Below are positions 57,080-64,000 of a stretch of DNA of 64,000 nucleotides, one piece after another. The notes beneath the pieces are model-generated. The model searched no databases, was not told the origin of the DNA, and worked only from the letters and a program-made list of their open reading frames with translations. The translations under genes were made by a program, and so were the position numbers. Where the stretch lies: contig NC_090735.1 of assembly GCF_036898095.1 (NCBI RefSeq), forward strand, positions 4,054,871 through 4,118,870. Direction: 5' to 3'. The DNA is from Palaemon carinicauda (lineage: Eukaryota > Arthropoda > Malacostraca > Decapoda > Palaemonidae). How positions within the stretch are numbered: the first letter of the stretch is position 1; every line of letters starts with the position of its first letter.

Positions 57080-57290
57080 GCTATGGTAAGCAGCTCCTCT
57101 AGGAGAAGGACACTCCAAATTCAAACCATTGTTCTCTAGTCTTGGGTAGTGCCATAGCCTCTGTACCATGGTCTTTCACTGTCTTGGATTAGAGTTCTCT
57201 TGCTTGAGGGTACACTTGGGCATACTATTCTATCTTATTTCTCTTCCTCTTGTTTTGTTCAAGTTTATATATTTTAAATAGGAGATATTT
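57080..57290 (-). repeat. Dispersed repeat fragment (copy 3, minus)
   Basis: The minus strand matches 35945-36015 (gagaactctaatccaagaca, ggctatggcactacccaa). Copy G starts just to its right, at 57311. Confidence 0.7.
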
Positions 57291-57310
57291 ATTTTAATGT
57301 TATTTTTCTT

Positions 57311-57560
57311 AAGGGATTTTGACGAAGGAAAAATCTATTTCTGGGGAGAGACCTGTGACGCCCGGCGAAAAAGTCCTTCTTTGTACTTTTTCTGATATAA
57401 ATCTTCCAAATATACCAGAGAAAATTAAAAGCATGGAATGCAGAGGTTACAACCCTCGCGCGAGCACCTTGTTGGTGTCGTATATCTAAAAAAGGGCGTT
57501 TGTAAAACACTATTCACAGGCTGTCTTCCATTTAGATAATCCCTTCATCAAAGGGGGAGG
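57311..57560. repeat. Left terminal repeat, copy G
   Basis: The first ~65 bp are copied in reverse complement in the ICR (57698-57757). The inner limit cannot be set because the right end is outside the window. Confidence 0.65.
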
Positions 57561-57697
57561 GCCGTGACAGGCCCTAGAGAATACAGTTGGGATACCCTAC
57601 CGACACCTACCACTCGCGCTCACCAGGTCATCCTTCTGCAAGAACATATGGCTTGGCAAGGAAAAGGGTGGGTCCGTACAAAAATAATGGGGAAGGG

Positions 57698-57790
57698 TTT
57701 CGCCGGGCGTCACAGGTCTCTCCCCAGAAATAGATTTTTCCTTCGTCAAAATCCCTTTTCTGGGTCGACCTGTGACGTCCGGCGAAAAGG
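57698..57790. repeat. Internal complementary region, copy G
   Basis: Left half: reverse complement of the left end (cgccgggcgtcacaggtctc to caaaatccctt). Right half: ctgggtcgacctgtgacgtc.., predicted to be the reverse complement of the unseen right end. The halves share the gtcacaggt/ctgtgacgtc inversion. Confidence 0.85.
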
Positions 57791-58164
57791 TACCAGAGAA
57801 TGCCTTCCAAGCCCAATAAATTAATAACATAATGAGGAGAATACAATCACCATGTACGACAAAACTATGATATAATAAAGTAATCGTCCAATTACCAACC
57901 AGCCAAATGACATAGGGAACGTAAGGTTAAATAATAATGACGACAAGGAACCAACTGAGTGTCGAATCGCAAAAGGCATCAAACCTTACATGTCTAAGTA
58001 TATCTAAACATTAAAGGAACGGTAACTACAATAACAGTTAAACCATAGGAATTAAACATGGCAAATATCATAGGGCTAACGAACTACCAAGGAGAGCGGC
58101 GACGTGGTGTGAGTGGCGGGTAGGAGGGAGAAGAGAAGAGATGGAAGAAAGGAAGAAGAGGAGA

Positions 58165-59256
58165 TTAATGGGGAGAGATAAGGCTCCCCTCTGCCATCGT
58201 CGGGTATTTAAGGGCCTGTAAGATCTTTAGATATTGGCGTTTGACAACCATAGGGGATTTCCAACCCGTATATTTTTTAAAATCATCAAAGTCCCTGTTC
58301 TGGAAGTCATTGTTGGAGGCATCTACTGTCCGTATATCATGAGCCTGGGGAAATGATTCCGGATTAGTATGTTTAATGAAGTAGAGGATTTGTTGCCTGA
58401 TACCGTGAATGGAAATAGTACCTCCTTGTTCCCTGATAACCAAGGGGCCAGACGAGCGGGTGGCAGTTCTAGCTAAAAAGGGGCTTGAGAGTGTGACTGT
58501 ACACGGAGAAAAATCCTGGGGATGAAGAATAATCTTCCGAGAGGAGCACCTATTTTGCGGATCCTCATTTTTTAGCTAGGGAAGCTTTGTCTGGAAAAGG
58601 AGTACTTCGGCTGAAGGGAGGAAATCTATGTTTTCCGGGTTTCGTGAGAGCTGCTAGTTTTGATGTTCCATCACCTGAGGCCATAGCCGTTAGAAATAAA
58701 GTCTTCCTAAGAAGAGTGATATAAGAGCAGGATTCATTGTCCGTGTCCATCGCAAGTTTGAGAACACCGTTCAGAGACCAAGAGTCCTTTTATGGCCGAA
58801 CCGAAGGTCGAAGCCTAGCACATGTTTTTGGGGTTGATGAGAAATAGGAATCAGCTAGGTTAATGTTGAACCCAACAAGGTAGATCTTCTTCAAAGCTGA
58901 CTTGATGGTGGTTAAAGTGCTAACTGTTAGGCCTTTGTCAAATAGGAACCTCAAGAAAGAGATGGCTAAATGCGGGGACATACGAGTATGGTCTGCACTC
59001 TTAGGGGACCTACTAGTTGTTAACGGCCGAATCATATTGGCGAATTGTCGAGTCCCTTTTTTGTCCCATTCGATGAAGAAATCGTTTCCGGTTCAATGTT
59101 CGCATCTCTACGAGCTGCCAACTTCCTGTAGTCCACAAAGTTAGAGTTTTGGCTATCCTTGAGTAATCTGACACAGTGAGTTTGGATACTCGGGTTAGTT
59201 TGAGGAACGGGATCCGGATGGGACTGAGTTTCAACTCGAGGAGGAGAGGAAACCAA
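58165..59256 (-). pseudogene. Tyrosine recombinase of copy G (degenerate)
   Basis: The core-binding part is split over 59013-59234 (STIRQYDSAVNN) and 58790-59035 (LAISFLRFLFDKGLTVSTLT, TIKSALKKIYLVGF). Box I in 58565-58750 reads SGDGTSKLAAL, where the family has SGARVSEI, so the catalytic Arg is Gly. The C-terminal part (58165-58443) keeps AHDIRTVD (His-x-x-Arg) and a Tyr in KRQYLK. Confidence 0.78.
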
Positions 59257-59280
59257 CTGTTCTTGGCCAGTGAGGTGGTA

Positions 59281-60855
59281 CTAAAGCCACTGCGCCCCGG
59301 AAGGAGCGTAGTTTGTGTAAAAGTTTTTAGAAGATTCCCTGGGGGAGATAGGGAAATCTTCTTCTAATGGTTCCAATCCCGGGGTAATGCGTCCATGGCA
59401 TAAGCCCGAGGGTCCAGGGTTGGGGTCACATAACAAGGAAGTTAGTGATTCATCTGAGTTGCGAATAGATCTACCTGGAGGCCTGGAACGAGCCTGAGTA
59501 TCCACCGGAATGAAATTATGTCTAGAGACCATTCTGACTCCAGTGGATCCGTCCTGGATAGTGAGTCCGCTCTCACATTCTGGCCTCCCGCTAGGTGAGG
59601 TGCTGACAGGAACCAGTTCTCTTCTGTTGCCCAGTCGAAGATAGTGACCAGGATCTGATTCAGGTTGGGTGACTTGGATCCTCCCCTGTTGACGTAGTGT
59701 ACTGCGTCTGTGCTGTCTGACACTACTCTGATGTGGGTCGACCTCGGAGGAGAGTCTCTCTTCAGGGTCAAGAACACTGCCATGGCTTTGAGAACAATGA
59801 TATGGGACTGTTTCATGGAGAGTGACCAAGAACCTGAAACATCTGATGTTCGGAGTAATCCCCCCCATCCACTTAGAGACGCGGCTGTATGGAATGTCAC
59901 TTGTGGAGGTGGGAATTGTAGAGGAACCGATTTGGAGAGGTCCTTCGGTTCGGACCATGGGCGTAGTCTCATTTTCAAGACACAGGGGACCTTCGAGACC
60001 ATGTCTCTTATAGGTACTGTAGCTCTCTTTCTCCAAACTCGATTGATGTCTTTGAGTTTGGCTTTTATTAGATCTGTTACTGAAGTGAATTGGAAAAGTC
60101 CGAGGATACTTTCTAAGGCTCTTCAGACACCTGTTTGTGTTTGAGAAAATTTTTTGATCTTGGAAACTATTCCTCTTACCTTTTGGAAGGGAGAGACAAC
60201 TTGTGCTTCGAAAGGTCCCACTGAATGGCTAACCATTCTAAGCGGACTGATGGTTGCAGGCGAGATTTTTTGGAGATTGACCCGAAATCACAGGTTGTCG
60301 AGAAATTGAAATAATTCCTTCGTAGCTCGGTTGCCTTCTATGACCGGCCGGGCCCAAATGAGCCAACCGGCCAGATAAGCAATGATCTGTATCTCTTGGT
60401 TCCTGAGTTGTTCTAACACTCTCTCTCCCAGTTTTGTGAATATCCTGGGATCAATGTTGAGGCCAAAGGGCATGTCTTGAACACAAAGGCTTTCCTGCTT
60501 AGGCGGAAACCCAGATAAGAAGAGAAGTTTCGAGCTAAAGGCGCAAGATAATAGTCGTCGGTAAGATCAACAGAGGTGGTGACGGTCCTACGGGGAAGTA
60601 AGGTCCGTACCTAGGGATAGTCAACATCCGGAACTTGTCGCAGAGAATGTAAGAGTTTAGCTTGACAAGTCCAGGTCCACTCTCAATGCCGCCAAGCCTT
60701 TTCGGAATTGTGAACAGGTGGCTTTGGAACTTCAGTGATCGATCCCGTTTCATTGCTTCTTCTTGAGTAACCCTGTGGTGTACTCTTCCAGGATGGGAGT
60801 GGATTTCTGGGAGAAGGTCACTGGTGGAGGAGGAGGACCTTGTGGCCATTTTCAC
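59281..60855 (-). pseudogene. RT-RNase H polyprotein of copy G (catalytic residues lost)
   Basis: The RT fingers are in 60535-60855 and the palm in 60288-60473 (MPFGLNIDPRIFTKLGERVL). The catalytic box reads YLAG (60366-60377) instead of YLDD. The RNase H is open in 59442-60002: HTAASLSGWGG in place of TDAS, VLKAMAVFLTL in place of LEAM, while SDSTDAV and RADSLSR remain. The C-terminal domain continues to VDLFATQMNH. Three active-site acidic positions of RT and RNase H are substituted in addition to frameshifts. Confidence 0.8.
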
Positions 60856-61996
60856 CTCAAACCTTTAGAGATTATGCTATGAGCCCACAGACCGAAGGTC
60901 CAATGGTCTTAAAAGTGGTAAAGTCTACCCCCTACCGGGACCACCGCATTGTGAGGGGGTGAATCTAGGTACTTTCCTTCTCCGAGCCCCCTTTTTTCTA
61001 GGTCCGTCTCGATGGCGAGACTGTCTTCTACTCCTGTAGCTTCCTCTCTGGTGTCCACGAGAGGAGCCTGAGGGTTCGGATCTAGGGCTGTATGCAGGTA
61101 AAACATCCCAACGGGGTTGGGCTGTGTACCTGGTGAATCAGTGAGGTAGACCACCTGATGAGGGGGATTTGGATGCATAGACGTCGAATCAGAGGGAGGC
61201 TGTGATGACGAGTGGGTAACCGACTATCGATTCCTGTCTGATAGAGGCCTCAGACAGAACGTATTTCCCACAACTAACCCGATCAGACCATCAAACGTGT
61301 AGGTCGAATTGGAAGGGCAGATCTTGGAATTATCGTACCCCCCAGACTGACAACATCCTGGTCCAGACAGATCGGGCCTGCCCTTTAAGAAATAATACTG
61401 TTACCTTCGGTACCTTGTCTAACCTAACCAAGGCAATCTCTTTCAATCGAACGAATCCGTTGAACGGGAATTCTAGTACCTGGGAGTAAATTCTAGGTCC
61501 CCCAGAGGGAGGACGTCTATGCCATCCAGATTTATGGTACCATCTATATATGGAACATGTAAGGCAAATCTCTATGCGTTGTTTTTATCGAAGGAGGTTA
61601 CTTCGATATGCCTAGGGCTGTAGGGGGAAACTTCTGAGTTCCTGAACGGATCCGACTCACTACCATACTTTTGAGCTCCGTCATAGCCCCTTGGTTTTCC
61701 CTAGAATGTGTTGCTTTTAGCAGTCACGGTTTATGCAGGGTAACATGAACATCAGGATCCATTAAGGGTCCTAGGTCGGTGACATAGGTAATTGCAAAGC
61801 TGAAGGCTCAAAATTCATCCCCACCTACCTGCCCGTCCATGGGGTCGTCGTCCAACCTTAGAGAGGACACTCTGAGGAGATAGGGACCTCTAGATGGAGC
61901 ATTTCTTCCCAACCTTGATAACCAAGGGCGGAGAGCCTCTCTTGCAGGCCAGAGAGATTCATCATCATCCTGACGGGAACCATGTAGGCGAACCTT
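60856..61996 (-). pseudogene. Gag-position remnant of copy G
   Basis: Located between RT and a splice-acceptor-like sequence, where Gag lies in copies E and F. Only short frames remain (60909-61178, 61808 onward) and direct similarity to Gag of E is not evident to me. The assignment rests on position, and the segment is shorter than Gag of E, suggesting deletions. Confidence 0.4.
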
Positions 61997-62012
61997 CTGT
62001 AAAAGAAAGGGG
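61997..62012 (-). other. Putative 3' splice site in copy G
   Basis: The minus strand reads ccctttcttttacag followed by AAGGTTCGCC, in the position equivalent to the acceptors of E and F. Confidence 0.45.
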
Positions 62013-62380
62013 ACATAAGTCTGGATGTTCCTTGAACTTTGGTTAGTGATCCTATTCACAGGCTGGGATCAGCTGTATAACTCATAAAAATCAATTTTAA
62101 AGAAAAATCATTTAATGTACTATCTTTTGGGGTATAGTTCGACACTTGTATTCATGAAATGTGACACTGTTGGCGCATCCGCCACAGGTTGGCCACCCCT
62201 GACTCAGACGTTCAGAACCGGGTCTAACATTATTTACTGGCTATTAGTATTCTATTGATTCATCTGTTCACTGACCAGAGTTTCAAGGAACAGTAGATAG
62301 CCTCTCATGGCATGGTTAGTCTCGACCCGGCCCTTCATCAGAAGGGGCCAACGTTTGGTTCCCAGTACTGAGTGGAAACT
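62013..62380 (-). other. Leader of copy G, inner part
   Basis: Noncoding A/T-rich sequence between the acceptor and the tandem repeats. Nothing further is recognised. Confidence 0.45.
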
Positions 62381-62752
62381 TATTTCTATTTGAACACTAT
62401 GTTGTATGGATATTTGTTCATATTTAGGCATAGTTAGAATTGAATATGCATAAATATAGGCATAATCAATTTATTTCTATTTGAACACGATGTTGTATGA
62501 ATATTTATTCATATTTAGGTATAGTTAGAATTGAATATGCACAAATATAAGCACAATCAATTTATTTCTATTTGAACACTATGTTGTATGGATATTTATT
62601 CATATTTAGGCATAGTTAGAATTGAAAATGCATAAATATAGGCATAATCAATTTATTTCTATTTGAACACGATGTTGTATGGATATTTATCCATATTTAT
62701 ACCTAGTTAGAATTAAATATATGCATAAATATAGGCATAGTTATGTTCATAT
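62381..62752. repeat. ~91-bp tandem repeat, four units
   Basis: Units start ttatttctatttgaacac at 62381, 62471, 62562 and 62653, and each contains gttgtatg.atatttattcat and tagttagaattgaatatgca. The last unit is the most diverged. Confidence 0.92.
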
Positions 62753-62898
62753 ATTTTTATTTGGACTTTCAAGAATAACTAATGAATATTACCAACGCAA
62801 ATTCAAAGTGTCATTAAAGTAAGTACAGTTTACTTTGTATTCATGTTAAATCCTTTCCTTTACAGCAAAAACAAGAGATTGGCCACCCGTGGTCTGAG

Positions 62899-63480
62899 TG
62901 ATCTCTGTCTGTACCGGAGCTACGGTAACAATCCCCGGTACAAAGGTCCATCATAGTGACAACGTGAACACCAGAGGAAAACTAATATTAACCTCAATGC
63001 TGATCGCCTGTACGATATCCAGTTAAGCCGGAGATTCGATGAAAAGGATCGTAATAACGATATTGTGATTATTCATGAAAAAGGGGTTCATACCCTGATT
63101 CTGATCGTCTGATTGATCTCTGTTTGTAACGGAGAACTAGTGACAAAGGTCCGTCATCGTGAAAACGTGATCCTCAGCGGTACGATAACATTCTCTAATA
63201 CTGAATGTTTGTGTTATCTCCAGTGAAGCCGGAGATTCGAAGAAAAAGGGACCGTAATAATGAAACTGTGAAGTCTTCATCGGTATCACATTGTTAACTC
63301 CGGTTCTGGCCGTCTGCTTGATCTCTGTTTGTACCGGAGATCCGGTAGCAAAGGCCCGTCACCGTGATATCGTGACCGTTCCCGGTACGATAACATTAAC
63401 CTCAATGAATGATTGTGTTATCTCCCGTGAAGCCGGCCGTAACGGTGTAATTATGATCAAACATGACAAAGGTTCGTGTG
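62899..63480. repeat. ~210-bp diverged tandem repeat, about 2.7 units
   Basis: Units begin tgatctctgt..gtaccggag at 62899, 63114 and 63319 (periods 215 and 205). They share caaaggtccgtcat.gtga, ggtacgataaca and gtgaagccggagattcga. The units are more diverged than the 91-bp array. The short frame 63291-63545 is a by-product of one unit. Confidence 0.8.
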
Positions 63481-64000
63481 TAAAAGGCTTCAGCCGGAGT
63501 CCGAGTGCCGGATTTCACCGTTGCACTCCAAAAATCTGCTCCTGAACGTTAACTAGTTCTCACCCAATGAGTATCCATATAGCGGAGCATAACTCAAGGC
63601 GGAGCTAAGCATAACTCACGGAGCTAAGGGTGTCGGTATAAAACGACCCCAATTAATGACTCATACACTAACGTACCTATTAATAGTGTTAGCTATATTA
63701 ACAGTAACCACATCAATAAAAACGTTTATAATATTAAACGTACTATCATCATCTCTGATACTAAGAGGAGGCCTGAATAACTCGTGATCGTATAAAAACG
63801 GAGAACGGGAAATTCACCTCTCTTACTCGAGCTAACAAAGAAAACGAGAAAAGGGATAACTCATATCTGTAGAACAGGGAACGAGCAGTCTCTGTTTTCG
63901 CTCTCAAGGTTACATAATAAAAAAAACTAACATCACACCATAAAACAAGAACATTAATAAAATTGATTGCTTTTCTTAGTAATAACCAAGAACGAAGAAT
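63481..64000. other. Outer leader of copy G or flank
   Basis: A/T-rich sequence with no recognised feature. No G-type right terminus is present, so I cannot tell where the element ends. Confidence 0.4.

Larger units (their letters stand above)
57311..64000 (-). mobile_element. DIRS-like YR retrotransposon copy G (right end outside window)
   Basis: This is a third DIRS-like family. A left TIR (57311 onward, aagggattttgacgaaggaa), an ICR at 57698-57790, and YR, RT-RNase H and Gag remnants on the minus strand are present. They are followed by a leader with two tandem-repeat arrays. No right TIR is seen before the window ends, so the element's extent is a minimum. All genes are heavily mutated. 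Confidence 0.82.

Noticed and set aside
63291..63545. 84-codon frame starting with a hydrophobic stretch, resembling a secreted peptide
   Set aside because: It is read through one unit of the ~210-bp tandem repeat and is not kept in the other units.

Overview
This is eukaryotic nuclear DNA from an invertebrate, most likely a decapod crustacean. It is AT-rich and has long TA and GA microsatellites, TTAGG-like stretches, several LINE fragments and an exceptional load of DIRS1-like tyrosine-recombinase (YR) retrotransposons, a group known to be widespread in Decapoda. I see no host protein-coding gene, rRNA or tRNA that I can support. Practically everything recognisable is mobile or repetitive DNA.

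Layout. 1-2657: right-hand (5') ends of two DIRS-like copies (A1 inside A2), coding strand minus. 2870-7100: a degenerate ~30-bp minisatellite split by a near full-length plus-strand LINE (3584-6962). The LINE has a 9-bp target duplication and an otherwise open endonuclease/RT frame broken by one TAG. A truncated relative of its 3' end follows at 7193-7350. 9331-22425: DIRS-like copy B, interrupted by a complete copy C (about 15472-21970). C is the best preserved element, with intact Gag and RT-RNase H frames and one frameshift in its YR. 23571-23843: a MITE. 23906-30641: decayed copy D with large deletions and expanded internal repeats. 30642-38001: LINE scraps, a ~222-bp tandem repeat, a fold-back repeat, microsatellites and a dispersed repeat. 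38002-46847 and 46931-55658: copies E and F of a second DIRS-like family, same orientation, 83 bp apart. 56188-57290: LINE scrap and dispersed repeat. 57311 to the window end: copy G of a third family, heavily mutated and running off the window.

How the parts work together. All DIRS-like copies are coded on the minus strand, in the order Gag, RT-RNase H-C-terminal domain, YR. They are bounded by inverted terminal repeats (TIRs). Just inside the 3' (left) end of B, C, D, E, F and G lies an internal complementary region (ICR), made of the reverse complement of the left end joined to the reverse complement of the right end. This is the expected record of a circular intermediate. Where both ends are visible, an oligo-A run usually sits at the element edge and the ICR joint is the matching oligo-T run. 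That suggests YR-mediated insertion at short A/T runs. In A1, A2, B and D the Gag start codon sits about 0.8-0.9 kb from the main Gag frame, and in E, F and G the Gag frame begins behind a strong 3' splice-site-like sequence. Both observations suggest spliced Gag leaders. Every copy has at least one inactivating lesion, so none looks autonomous as it stands.
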